A stretch of 30,483 nucleotides of DNA from an uncultured Fretibacterium sp. (lineage in GTDB: Bacteria > Synergistota > Synergistia > Synergistales > Aminobacteriaceae): contig CALAUZ010000414.1 of the NCBI GenBank assembly GCA_937892105.1, positions 1 through 30,483 on the forward strand, written 5' to 3'. The position numbers and the translations under genes are program-made. The notes below the pieces were generated by a model. It was given only the letters and a program-made list of their open reading frames with translations. It ran no database searches and had not been told where the DNA came from. This document shows, in pieces, positions 16,679 to 25,071 of this stretch; the first letter of the stretch is position 1; every line of letters starts with the position of its first letter.

Positions 16679-18722
16679 TTCGCGGTTAAGTTCCCCTGTA
16701 AGCATTATTGACGGTGTAGGGCCAAAGAAATCTGAAGCATTGGGGAGGCTGGGTATCTTCACGATTGAGGATTTACTGTACTTTATGCCGAGACGTTACG
16801 AGGACAGGAGGTTCCCCAAGTGTCTGCGGGATATTCAGCCAGGAAATACTGAGTGTGCAATAGCGTTTGTGTCGGAGATTGCAGAGCGTAACGGCAGAAC
16901 TGAGGCAATAATCACCGATGATACAGGGAGCGCAAGGGTTGTATGGTTCACTGACAAGATAGCCGGTTTCGTCCGTGAAGGAATGAGGCTGGCTCTCTAT
17001 GGTCAGGTCAGTAACTATTATATTGAGCCTCAATTTACGCACCCTGAGTTTGAGATATTGCGCAGTCTCGTTCAGAAGCCCTCGATAATAGGCAGCATAA
17101 TACCCGTATACCCTGCAAATTCGGACATAACGCAGAAGTCCCTGAAGAAATTTATTGATGCCGCACTGGCCTATCACTCTAACGAATGCCTGGAGGATTT
17201 TCTGCCGCAGAGAATATTACAGCATTACGGAATGATGAGCCTCAAGGACGCAGTAATTCAGGTTCACAATCCCACTGATGAAAAGACGTTTATACGGGCG
17301 CGCAACAGGCTTTCATTCGATGAACTTTTCCTTCTGCAATCCGGAATAATAATGCGGAGAACAGAATACTCACGAAAATATCACGCACATAACATAAAGC
17401 CCGGAGAAATATTCGCCAGTTTCACCGACAATTTACCCTTCACAATGACAGACGCACAGAGAATAGCAGTGTATGAGATACTCGAAGATATGGCCGGAAA
17501 CTTCCCAATGAACAGGCTGTTACAGGGTGATGTAGGTTCGGGGAAAACACTCGCTGCGGTATGCGCGATGATTGCGGCATGTGATACGGGCTGTCAGTCT
17601 GCATTCATGGCACCGACAGAGATACTTGCACAACAGCACTATAATACCCTCATTAAGTACCTTGAACCATTGGGTGTAAATACAGCACTCCTCACAGGAA
17701 GCCTCAAAGCCTCAGAACGCCGCGAAATTTTATCTGGTCTTAAGGACGGAAGCATACATATAGCTGTAGGTACGCACGCGTTATTCTCGGAACAGGTAGA
17801 GTTTCATGACCTTGCACTTGTCATTGTGGACGAACAGCATAGATTTGGCGTTTTACAGCGCAGCGAACTCACCTCGAAGGGACAGTCGCCTCATGTTCTG
17901 GCCATGACGGCAACTCCAATTCCGCGCACACTCGTTATGTCAGTGTATGGAGACCTCGAAGTCTCAACACTAAACGAGCTTCCGCCAGGACGAAAACCAA
18001 TACGAACAATATCACTGAAGCCGAATGAACACAGGAAGGTCTACGAAATGATACGTGAGCATGTGCAGGCAGGCAGGCAGGTTTACTGGGTATGTCCGTT
18101 GATTGACGAGGGAGAACGCGGGCTTAATAACGTAACTTCAGCGTATGAGCATTTGCGGGAGATTATGCCGGAGATGGGAATTGCTATGCTTCATGGAAGG
18201 CTTGACGCTTGGGAGAAGACGAGGGTCATGCAGGCATTTTCCAGAGGCGATGTAAATATACTCGTTGCAACTGTCGTTATCGAGGTTGGTGTTGACGTTC
18301 CAAACGCAAGCATAATCGTAATTCAGGACGCTGGACAGTTCGGCCTGTCGCAACTTCACCAGTTAAGAGGGCGTGTAGGCCGCGGAGATGCTGAGAGTGT
18401 CTGCGTACTTCTGGAGAATGCGGACATTACCCCCGAAGGAAGGGAGAGGCTGTCGGCAATGGTGAATATCTCTGACGGTTTTGAGCTTGCGGAACGGGAC
18501 TTGATACAGCGCGGGCCCGGCGAAATATGCGGAACCCATCAGCATGGCGTTACGGATTTCCGTGTCTCTAACCTTGTCAGGGACGAAAAGATACTGACGC
18601 TTGCACGTGATGAGGCGCATGTACTTCTTGCGGAAGACCCAGCTCTTGATGGCGAACCTGCGTTGAAGCACGAGATATTCCGCAGGCTGGGCAAAGTATT
18701 GGAGATTGCGGCGACATCATGA
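16656..18722 (+). CDS. recG: ATP-dependent DNA helicase RecG
   Basis: The 688-residue RecG remodels stalled forks and Holliday junctions. The N-terminal wedge/OB domain covers about 1-240 (INDGVGPKK-type helix-hairpin-helix near residue 17; SIIDGVGPKKSEAL). The helicase part has GDVGSGKT (291-298), DEQHRFGVLQRSEL (392 onward), TATPIPRT, and QLRGRVGRG (569-577, motif VI). It overlaps divIVA by 23 bases and recX by 4 (ATGA). The start ATG 16656 has no classical upstream site, consistent with coupling. Full length for the family. Confidence 0.96.
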   Translation: MTAWKKVNSRLSSPVSIIDGVGPKKSEALGRLGIFTIEDLLYFMPRRYEDRRFPKCLRDIQPGNTECAIAFVSEIAERNGRTEAIITDDTGSARVVWFTDKIAGFVREGMRLALYGQVSNYYIEPQFTHPEFEILRSLVQKPSIIGSIIPVYPANSDITQKSLKKFIDAALAYHSNECLEDFLPQRILQHYGMMSLKDAVIQVHNPTDEKTFIRARNRLSFDELFLLQSGIIMRRTEYSRKYHAHNIKPGEIFASFTDNLPFTMTDAQRIAVYEILEDMAGNFPMNRLLQGDVGSGKTLAAVCAMIAACDTGCQSAFMAPTEILAQQHYNTLIKYLEPLGVNTALLTGSLKASERREILSGLKDGSIHIAVGTHALFSEQVEFHDLALVIVDEQHRFGVLQRSELTSKGQSPHVLAMTATPIPRTLVMSVYGDLEVSTLNELPPGRKPIRTISLKPNEHRKVYEMIREHVQAGRQVYWVCPLIDEGERGLNNVTSAYEHLREIMPEMGIAMLHGRLDAWEKTRVMQAFSRGDVNILVATVVIEVGVDVPNASIIVIQDAGQFGLSQLHQLRGRVGRGDAESVCVLLENADITPEGRERLSAMVNISDGFELAERDLIQRGPGEICGTHQHGVTDFRVSNLVRDEKILTLARDEAHVLLAEDPALDGEPALKHEIFRRLGKVLEIAATS

Positions 18723-19144
18723 AGTCTTGGGAGGAACTGGTAAACCCGAACGATGAGGCAAGGGAGAAGTTTTTTGCGTTCCTGATGAAGAGGCCGTGCA
18801 CGCATAAGCAGGCAGAGGAGTATTTATCGCGAATGAAGCTGCCGTTTTCGCTGATGAATGAAGCGGAAGATACGGGGCTTATAGATGACTTGGGGTATTC
18901 AAGGCTATTTGTTGACGGCCATCTGAAGTGGGGGAATGCAAGGATCGCACATGAACTAGGCGTGAGAGGTGTATCACGTTCGGATATCAATGAGGCTCTT
19001 GATGACGCAGAAGATGAGGCTGAACGCGCAAGAGAGATCGCGGAAGAATTGAGGGCTTCAGGGCTTGAGGAAAGGAAGATTGCTGCCCGGCTCATGGCCA
19101 GAGGGTTCACGAACAGGGCAGTACGGGAAGCTTTACTCGAATAG
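18719..19144 (+). CDS. recX: RecX family regulatory protein
   Basis: This 141-residue three-helix-repeat protein is of the RecX family, which binds the RecA filament and limits strand exchange. It shows CTHKQAEEYLSRM, DDLGYSRLFVDGHLKWGNARIAHEL and the final AARLMARGFTNRAVREALLE. It starts inside recG (overlap 4 bases) and ends convergently, overlapping the nitronate monooxygenase gene by 12 bases. It sits with recG but no recA is nearby. Confidence 0.87.
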   Translation: MKSWEELVNPNDEAREKFFAFLMKRPCTHKQAEEYLSRMKLPFSLMNEAEDTGLIDDLGYSRLFVDGHLKWGNARIAHELGVRGVSRSDINEALDDAEDEAERAREIAEELRASGLEERKIAARLMARGFTNRAVREALLE

Positions 19145-20212
19145 TCCGCTGATTATGTCCTTTACGTGTTCAATCTTGTTTGCCTTCACAACGTTGCTTC
19201 CACAGAAGAATAATCCTGTCTCCCAGTTCCCGACCTGAGCGTCAACAAGTGCGGCGGCAATGCAGAATGTTTCCTTCGTTTTCCTGTAGCGGCAATGTGT
19301 CAGGCAGTTTGCGAAACATGGCTTGCTTTCGACTTCACCCTCAAGGTATTTTGCTACAAAGGGGTTCTTTATCGCCCTTCCAGGCAGACCAGCAGGACTG
19401 TGTATCAAAACAACGTCCTCTTCCTTCGCGTCAATATATGCTTGCTTGAACCTGTCCGAAGCGTCCCCTTCGAACGTACAGGCAAATCTCGTCCCCATCT
19501 GAACACCTGAAGCCCCAAGCGCAAATACTCTCTCAATGTCTGACCTGTCCCAAATTCCTCCGGCGGCAATAACGGGTATATCGCTTTTCATCTCGTCATG
19601 AACATACCTTACGACATCAGGCAGAGCGTTTTCCAGCCTCAATGCAGGATCGTAGACCTGTTCTATCGTCATTGCTCCGAGATGTCCTCCTGCTGTTGCC
19701 GGTTCCTCAACAACGAATGCGTCAGGCTGGCGGTGATATTTCTTCTCCCAATGACGTGTTATGAGGCTTGCTGCTTTTGCCGACGACACTATCGGGACTA
19801 ATGCGACATCAGGAAAATCCTTCGTGTAGTCGGGAAGCCTTAAAGGCAGTCCAGCTCCTGAAATGATGATGTGCGCCCCTCCTTCCGCTGATGAGCGTAC
19901 CTGCCTGTCGTAATCGGTGAGGGCTACCATGCAGTTCACGGCGATTATTCCTTCAGATCCGGCTATTGATTTTGCTTTTGCTATGGCTTCCTTGATTACT
20001 ACCTCGTTTGCGTCAAAGTAATTATGTTTGTCTATCTGGAACAGCGGCGAGTTATGCGCAATCCCTACACTGGCTATTGTCCCTATTGCTCCGTATTTTG
20101 CTACATTACCGGCTAAATTCGGCCCGGATATATCCACCCCCATTCCCCCCTGAATGAGAGGAAATCGCGGCTTGTATTTACCTATCTTTAATGAAGGCAT
20201 GTTTTCATACAC
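19133..20212 (-). CDS. Nitronate monooxygenase-like flavoprotein
   Basis: This 359-residue TIM-barrel FMN protein is of the 2-nitropropane dioxygenase/nitronate monooxygenase and FabK-like family. PLIQGGMGVDISGPNLA is the N-terminal FMN loop, followed by IIISGAGLPLRLP, EEPATAGGHLGA and IAAGGIWDRSDIERVFALGASGVQMGTRFACT. It may oxidise nitronates or be an enoyl-ACP reductase-like protein; FabK and NMO cannot be separated by eye. A C-terminal cysteine cluster (CFANCLTHCRYRKTKETFC) is a further feature. The ATG at 20212 has AAGGAG 14 bases upstream. It is convergent with recX. Leftward promoter is in the 20213-20299 gap but weak. Confidence 0.82.
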   Translation of the reverse strand: MYENMPSLKIGKYKPRFPLIQGGMGVDISGPNLAGNVAKYGAIGTIASVGIAHNSPLFQIDKHNYFDANEVVIKEAIAKAKSIAGSEGIIAVNCMVALTDYDRQVRSSAEGGAHIIISGAGLPLRLPDYTKDFPDVALVPIVSSAKAASLITRHWEKKYHRQPDAFVVEEPATAGGHLGAMTIEQVYDPALRLENALPDVVRYVHDEMKSDIPVIAAGGIWDRSDIERVFALGASGVQMGTRFACTFEGDASDRFKQAYIDAKEEDVVLIHSPAGLPGRAIKNPFVAKYLEGEVESKPCFANCLTHCRYRKTKETFCIAAALVDAQVGNWETGLFFCGSNVVKANKIEHVKDIISGLFE

Positions 20213-20299
20213 TTCTAAGATACTCCTTTCCTTAGCAGTAAACGTTTTTGGTGAAGTATATCATGTGAAACCTGAAATACTCTAAGTTATTGAGCCTGT

Positions 20300-21676
20300 T
20301 TATACTCTCGGCAAGGTTATTGTGAAACATGTACCCTCACCCTTCACGCTCTCAGCCGAAATCTTCCCGCCATGTGCCTCAACTGCCGCCTTCACAATCG
20401 CAAGCCCTACTCCGCTTCCGCCTGTAACCCTCGCACGTGATTCGTCCGCACGCCAGAAACGCTCGAATATATTGGGCAGATCCTCCGGCGATATACCAAT
20501 GCCAGTATCGCTGACCTTAATCACAACATCTTTCCCGCGCTCATACAGCTTCACCTTGACGCTTCCTCCCTTGTCCGTGTAACGCAACGCATTGGACAGA
20601 AGGTTATCGGTTGCGTGCCTGAATTTGTCCCGATCAATCTCGCAGGTTACATCGTCAAGTTCACACGTAAGGGTTATTCCTTCCTTTGCGAACATTGGCA
20701 TGAAACTTTCCGTTACCGCTCCAAGAAAACGCTTCATGTCTGTGGGTTCAGCATGTATTGCAAGGTTCTCACCCTCAATACGCGATAACGCCTCGACGTT
20801 TCCGATAAGGTCTCCAAGCCTCTTCATGCCGTCAACACATAGCGACAACCTCTCAGGGGTAGGTTCAAGTATTCCGTCAGCAATGGCCTCTATCTGTGTC
20901 CGCGTTACGGTAAGCGGGGTTCGCAGCTCATGTGCAACGTCAACCATCAATCTTCGCCTCAGCTTCTCCTGCCCCGCAAGTGATCTCCCCAAATCCTCAA
21001 CTCCACGCGTGAGCGCGTCAAGTTCACGTATCCCAACAGGCCTGCTTTCCTCGTAAATGTCATAATCCCCATGTGCAATACTCTTTGTTCGTTCTATGGC
21101 TTTTATGACGGGTCTGCTTAACTTACCGGCAATGATGTAACCCAATCCGCAGGCACAAAGTATCATGATTGACGCACCAGAAAGCGTATACCGCATGAGG
21201 TAGGACAGAAACAAACTCTCAAACTTTCCAGGAGGCAGTCTCCTTTCAACTTCAAGGCGGCCAACGTTCCCAGAAAGTTCAAGCGTTATGTATTCCTTCT
21301 CTGCGTTGTCTTCTGGCGGCAGAGGGTAAGGACTGTTCATGCGTGCGTTGTGTATGGCACGAGGCGTAGGGGAACGGTGTGTGAAAACTTCCCTGCTGTC
21401 TGCGTCATAGAGAGTGATGGACATTCCAGCCCATTGCGGTGCAGGGTGAAGAATATCCATTACTCTCCTGCGCTTCCAGATACCTCCTTCCTCCCTGTAT
21501 AGAGAGGCCAGAGATTCGCCCAAGTTCTCCAGGTCTTCCTGCCGTCTATGTGCCTGATATCTCTTGAAAGCCTCAACGCTGAAATTAACGCCCAACGCAG
21601 GTACAACAATTCCGGACAATACGGCGAGCATGACATAGAGCATGAGGAAATGAAAACGCAGAGACCTACTTCTCAT
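20300..21676 (-). CDS. Two-component sensor histidine kinase
   Basis: This kinase of about 458 residues has a first membrane helix (about 10-33), a periplasmic sensor (about 34-155), a second helix (about 163-188), HAMP, HisKA with H249 in VDVAHELRTPL, and HATPase (NLLSNALRYTDKG, DTGIGI, GSGVGLAIV). It resembles BaeS/CpxA-type kinases. It responds to an unknown envelope signal and phosphorylates the regulator encoded upstream. ATG 21676 overlaps the regulator 3' end by 11 bases; an in-frame TTG at 21682 is an alternative. The periplasmic part has no recognisable Pfam-type domain to my eye. Confidence 0.92.
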   Translation of the reverse strand: MRSRSLRFHFLMLYVMLAVLSGIVVPALGVNFSVEAFKRYQAHRRQEDLENLGESLASLYREEGGIWKRRRVMDILHPAPQWAGMSITLYDADSREVFTHRSPTPRAIHNARMNSPYPLPPEDNAEKEYITLELSGNVGRLEVERRLPPGKFESLFLSYLMRYTLSGASIMILCACGLGYIIAGKLSRPVIKAIERTKSIAHGDYDIYEESRPVGIRELDALTRGVEDLGRSLAGQEKLRRRLMVDVAHELRTPLTVTRTQIEAIADGILEPTPERLSLCVDGMKRLGDLIGNVEALSRIEGENLAIHAEPTDMKRFLGAVTESFMPMFAKEGITLTCELDDVTCEIDRDKFRHATDNLLSNALRYTDKGGSVKVKLYERGKDVVIKVSDTGIGISPEDLPNIFERFWRADESRARVTGGSGVGLAIVKAAVEAHGGKISAESVKGEGTCFTITLPRV

Positions 21677-22349
21677 CGTCAAACCTGTAGCCGAAACCGT
21701 ATATAGTCTTTATCCACCCGTTTTCATGGCCAGGTTCAGCCAGTTTCTTGCGCAAATTCTTGATGTAAGTGTCGATAGTCCTGTCGAAACCTTCATAATC
21801 ATCGCCCAATGCAGAACGTATAATCTCCTCCCTTGACCATGTACGGATTGGCCTCGAAACCAACGTCGAGAATATCAGGAACTCGCTCTTTGTTACGGGT
21901 ATGGGTTTCCCGTCCTTGCGAATTTCCACGCGTTCGGGGTCAATCTCGATCCTTCCTCCGGCGCATGATCCTGCCGCGATACTGTCCCTTGTGATGGCCG
22001 GCCTGAGATGTGCGCGTATTCTGGCCATGAGTACACGCGGGCTGAATGGTTTTGCGACGTAATCATTCGCCCCTGTATCGAGACCATATACAACGTCAGC
22101 TTCTCCCGTTTTTGCTGTGAGCATGATGATTGGTACGCTGGATTTCTCGCGTATTCTTCGGCACACTTCCTCGCCGGATAATTTGGGGAGCATTAAGTCC
22201 AGAATGACGAGGGAGATGTCTTCGCGTTCAAAGATTTCGAGTGCTGTCATTCCATCGGAGGCAGTAACGGTATCATAACCGTCCCGCTTTGCATATGCGC
22301 TTACAACTTCAGCGATTGGAGCTTCGTCTTCAACGATTAATATCTTCAT
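21666..22349 (-). CDS. OmpR/PhoB-family response regulator
   Basis: This 227-residue regulator has an N-terminal receiver domain (phosphoacceptor D51; T78 and K100 switch residues) and a C-terminal winged helix (about 130-225; SKSEFLIFSTLVSRP-type trans-reg helix, TIDTYIKNLRKKL). It starts at ATG 22349 with GGAGGA 12 bases upstream. It is divergent from three small exported proteins, which are its most likely targets. OmpR-type regulators bind direct repeats near their promoter. Confidence 0.94.
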   Translation of the reverse strand: MKILIVEDEAPIAEVVSAYAKRDGYDTVTASDGMTALEIFEREDISLVILDLMLPKLSGEEVCRRIREKSSVPIIMLTAKTGEADVVYGLDTGANDYVAKPFSPRVLMARIRAHLRPAITRDSIAAGSCAGGRIEIDPERVEIRKDGKPIPVTKSEFLIFSTLVSRPIRTWSREEIIRSALGDDYEGFDRTIDTYIKNLRKKLAEPGHENGWIKTIYGFGYRFDDEK

Positions 22350-22452
22350 GGGGCAAATATTCCTCCTTCACAAAAATTATAGATTGGTTTCATACCCCGT
22401 TCACAATCAAAGACTATTCTATCAGCGTTGAAACAAGGAGGTGCAATCAAAA
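22350..22452. promoter_or_regulatory. Divergent regulatory region of the two-component/exported-protein locus
   Basis: On the - strand, TTGTGA (22406-22401) and TATAAT (22381-22376), spaced 19, could drive the regulator-kinase genes. On the + strand no good -35 precedes TATTCT (22415-22420), as in promoters that need an activator. Half-sites GTTTCAT (22387-22393) and GTTCACA (22399-22405), 12 bases start to start, with TGAAAC (22429-22434) inverted downstream, could be regulator sites (weak). AAGGAGG at 22435-22441 is the ribosome binding site for the first exported protein. Confidence 0.35.
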
Positions 22453-22785
22453 ATGAAGCGAACAAAATTTGCAACAGCTCTCATGATAATAACAGCAGGA
22501 AGCATATTATATTCAGAATTACCGGCAAGAGCAGGAGGGATAGAGCTAGACAGGGTAGATATAACGTTCAAGCGAAACCACGATGATGCATACGGGAATG
22601 ATTATGGTGATGAAGGGTACGACAGGGATTACCGCAGAGACATGCCGCCTCTTCCACATCACGACAGCAGACCAAGAGGGCCAGGACATGGTTTTCACGA
22701 CAGGCCGGGAGGACACATGCCCGCACCGCCTCACAGAGAACCGGGAAGAAATACACCGCCTCCCCAGCCTCACAGGGGAAAATAA
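22453..22785 (+). CDS. Small exported Asp/His/Pro-rich protein
   Basis: This 110-residue protein is unrecognised. A Sec signal peptide (MKRTKFATALMI..., cleavage after PARA near residue 27) leads to a short beta-like start (IELDRVDITF), then an Asp/Tyr/Gly-rich stretch (DDAYGNDYGDEGYDRDYRRD) and a Pro/Gly/His-rich tail with about eight histidines. No globular domain is visible, so it may be disordered and could bind metal or polyanions (inference). ATG 22453 has AAGGAGG 12 bases upstream. It is the first of three exported proteins divergent from a two-component system. Confidence 0.75.
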   Translation: MKRTKFATALMIITAGSILYSELPARAGGIELDRVDITFKRNHDDAYGNDYGDEGYDRDYRRDMPPLPHHDSRPRGPGHGFHDRPGGHMPAPPHREPGRNTPPPQPHRGK

Positions 22786-22815
22786 AGCAATAACAGGAAG
22801 GAGAAAACACGTAAC

Positions 22816-23124
22816 ATGAAGAAAGCATTAACAGCAGGTTTAGTATTAGCGGGAGTAATGGCAGTATCAGGTTCAGCATTTGCAGGAGTAAACGTGAACG
22901 TGAATATTGACGTTCCAGGAGCGAAGATAGTTGCAAGCAAGCAGACGCAGAAGCAAAGACCTCCTGAGCCGCCAGAAGGTTTCCAGAAGGGCCAGCGTCC
23001 CCCGATGATGAGCCGGGACATAGGCAACGGACAGAACAGACCGCCAATGCCGCCACGTTCAGGGGACAAGAGACCGCCGGAATTTGACGGAAAGAAACCG
23101 CAGAAACGCAGTAAAAGCAATTAA
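22816..23124 (+). CDS. Small exported Pro/Lys/Arg-rich protein
   Basis: This 102-residue protein is unrecognised. It has a signal peptide cleaved near residue 23 (GSAFA), then an alternating beta-like stretch GVNVNVNIDVPGAKI, similar in pattern to many short exported proteins with V-x-V-x-I-x-x-P starts, then a basic Pro-rich tail (RPPEPPEGF, RPPMM, RPPMPP, KRPPEF). ATG follows an AGGAG site. It begins 30 bases after the previous stop and precedes the Spy-like gene by 24 bases. It may line the cell wall or carry no fold. Confidence 0.72.
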   Translation: MKKALTAGLVLAGVMAVSGSAFAGVNVNVNIDVPGAKIVASKQTQKQRPPEPPEGFQKGQRPPMMSRDIGNGQNRPPMPPRSGDKRPPEFDGKKPQKRSKSN

Positions 23125-23148
23125 TATATTACAACAGGAGTGATAATC

Positions 23149-23697
23149 ATGAAGAAAGTATTAGCAGCAGTATGTGTAGTTTGTGTAATGTGCATTGCAG
23201 GAGCAGCAATTGCTCAGCCCGATGTGAAACGTGAACACAGGAACCAGCAGACAGCAAATCACCCTGAGGTTTCGCGCAACGCCCCAGAAATGCCCGGAAG
23301 AGGCCCGCGATGGCTGCCATCATCATGGGACAGATGTGGAGATTCCAGGCCGGGTTTTGACGGAAGACACATGCCCTGCGGATTTGATGGACGCGGTGAG
23401 CATAGAGGCCCAAAGTTCACGCCCGACATGCCAAAAGAGATACGCGAGAAGGCAGTTGACCTTGCGAAACTGCGTGTTGACCTTGAGGAGGCTCTCACCA
23501 GCAGACCGATGAACAAGGCTAAGGCACTGGAAGTTTACGCGAAAATGCAGAAGCTCGAACAGGATATAGACACGTGGAGGTTTGAGCAGAAACTTGAGAG
23601 TATTGAGGCCATGCAGAGACAACGCGAACTTAACCGCAAAGTTCCCCCTGCAAAAGCACCTGAAGTTCCCCAGACGGAAGCGGAGCAGTCAGAGTAA
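23149..23697 (+). CDS. Exported helical protein resembling Spy/CpxP/ZraP family
   Basis: This 182-residue protein has a signal peptide (MKKVLAAVCV..., cleavage near GAAIA/Q at 22). A His/Gly/Arg/Pro-rich region (about 25-90) follows, then a helical segment (about 92-158): MPKEIREKAVDLAKLRVDLEEAL is split by a short turn (SRPMNKAKA) from EVYAKMQKLEQDI. That helix-turn-helix pattern resembles ZraP and other LTxxQ/metal-resistance periplasmic proteins, which sense or buffer metals and feed back on a two-component system. The ATG at 23149 has AGGAG 8 bases upstream. Similarity is by pattern only; no conserved LTxxQ is seen. Followed by a terminator. Confidence 0.7.
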   Translation: MKKVLAAVCVVCVMCIAGAAIAQPDVKREHRNQQTANHPEVSRNAPEMPGRGPRWLPSSWDRCGDSRPGFDGRHMPCGFDGRGEHRGPKFTPDMPKEIREKAVDLAKLRVDLEEALTSRPMNKAKALEVYAKMQKLEQDIDTWRFEQKLESIEAMQRQRELNRKVPPAKAPEVPQTEAEQSE

Positions 23698-23722
23698 CAC
23701 ATCAGCATAACCATAATCAATG

Positions 23723-23752
23723 CCCCCAGTCGAGAGTGGCTGGGGGATTTAT
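23723..23752 (+). terminator. Terminator between exported-protein operon and papain gene
   Basis: Stem CCCCCAG/CTGGGGG (23723-23729 and 23740-23746) with a 10-base loop is followed by ATTTATT. It lies 26 bases past the third exported protein stop and just before the convergent protease stop, so it can serve both. Confidence 0.7.
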
Positions 23753-23757
23753 TGTGC

Positions 23758-25056
23758 CTATATCCTCGATATTGTGAAAGCCTTTATGCAAGCGTTGCTG
23801 CCAATTTTCACCCCATCAGTCCAGCTCTTTCCGTCCTGCGAGAAATAGCTTTCCCCCTTGTGAACCACAGCATTCTCCGAATAATTTTTGTGCTTCTTCT
23901 CGGAAGGCATATTCCCTCCCGACAGCTTCAGTACAACCGAGAAATATTCCCCCTCATTCATCGCAACTTGTTCCGGAAGATTTACAGTGTGATAGCCCGC
24001 ATATTCCTGCTTACCTTTGACGCTGGCAATGAGTTTTCCCTTTACGGGGCTTGAAGGTGTTTTCGTTCCGTGAGAATAAACATAGACTTCATAGGCTGAG
24101 TTGTTCGACACCGTGTAGAATGCTGCTTCCTTCAGGTTCTCCCTTTTGCCCGAAATCTTGAAGGTGTTTGCACCCCATGAGTATTTCGCGCTTGAGCAGA
24201 ACCCCAAGTCATCGTAGCCGTAATGCTTCAGCCTGTTATTATTGCGTTCAACAATGAAAGCAGTCCCTCCCGTTGTGTACTGGTCATATGGTATCCAGAA
24301 ATATCCGCCGTTAGTCCCGCGCAATGTACCCCATGAATTTTTGACCAGCCACGCTCCGTTATGCTCAGGTTTGGGATTGAAGTTGTCCCGCGAGAAGTTA
24401 TCGTCCCAGCCCGCAATCAGAACAAGATGGTTTATCGCCTTACCGTGAGAGTTGTTGTAATACGTGTAATATTTCCCCTTAGTGTGGTAACTGGAAAGGT
24501 CGCTGTACATGCTGACGACTATAGCTCCGTTAGTCATTATGAGCTTCTTCCTGTTCGCCTTGTCGAGGACGTTGTTGCCGGACAGAAAATACGCCTCCCG
24601 TAATCTCATGCTTCTTTTGTAGGTTTCAGGTGATTTCTTCGAGAGCGCATTTTTCTGTGAGGCCGTCAATGTCGTTGAATACGGAAGGTTCTTTTCATCA
24701 GTTGGCCCTGAAAGCCTGGACATTAACGCTACGGGCATGAAAGCGTTTCCCTCAAGGCTGAGTGTCCCTGAACTTTTGCGTGATGAGAAGTTGCGGGACT
24801 TCACTGGGTCTCTGTAGCAGTAGAATGCTGTATGCATGTCGGAGAGATCCGGGTTTTTGCCTGGATACTTCGTCAGGTAATTGCTCTCCATCGCACCCAT
24901 TGCAGCAAATGCCCAGCATGGGCCGGGTATTCCCTGATTTTTGACGCTGGTAATCCTTCCATGTTCACGAAGGTCGTAACGTGCAGGAGGAGAATATCCA
25001 GCATTAACTGACACAATCAGAAATGTTATGAGCATAAAAAATTTTTTCATTTTCAC
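23758..25056 (-). CDS. Exported papain-family (C1A) cysteine protease with lectin-like C-terminus
   Basis: This 432-residue precursor has a signal peptide (about 1-19) and an unusually short lead to the mature C1 domain (YDLREHGRITSVKNQG): no inhibitory propeptide of the usual 60-100 residues is present. The catalytic set is Q41 (NQG), C47 (GPCWAF), H210 (AINHLVL) and N240 (KNSWG). After about residue 280 a beta-rich domain (ENLKEAAFYTVSNNSAYEVYVYSHG begins the block) resembles the lectin-like domain found on bacterial C1 proteases. It is likely secreted or surface-linked. GTG 25056 has GGAG 10 bases upstream; ATG 25050 is an alternative. Divergent from the YunG-like/ABC operon. Confidence 0.87.
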   Translation of the reverse strand: MKMKKFFMLITFLIVSVNAGYSPPARYDLREHGRITSVKNQGIPGPCWAFAAMGAMESNYLTKYPGKNPDLSDMHTAFYCYRDPVKSRNFSSRKSSGTLSLEGNAFMPVALMSRLSGPTDEKNLPYSTTLTASQKNALSKKSPETYKRSMRLREAYFLSGNNVLDKANRKKLIMTNGAIVVSMYSDLSSYHTKGKYYTYYNNSHGKAINHLVLIAGWDDNFSRDNFNPKPEHNGAWLVKNSWGTLRGTNGGYFWIPYDQYTTGGTAFIVERNNNRLKHYGYDDLGFCSSAKYSWGANTFKISGKRENLKEAAFYTVSNNSAYEVYVYSHGTKTPSSPVKGKLIASVKGKQEYAGYHTVNLPEQVAMNEGEYFSVVLKLSGGNMPSEKKHKNYSENAVVHKGESYFSQDGKSWTDGVKIGSNACIKAFTISRI

Positions 25057-25071
25057 TTATAATCAGCTCCA

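Noticed and set aside
22568..23120. Long - strand frames opposite the small exported proteins
   Set aside because: Complements of Pro-rich coding; they lack ribosome binding sites and any recognised domain, while the + strand frames have signal peptides and good sites.
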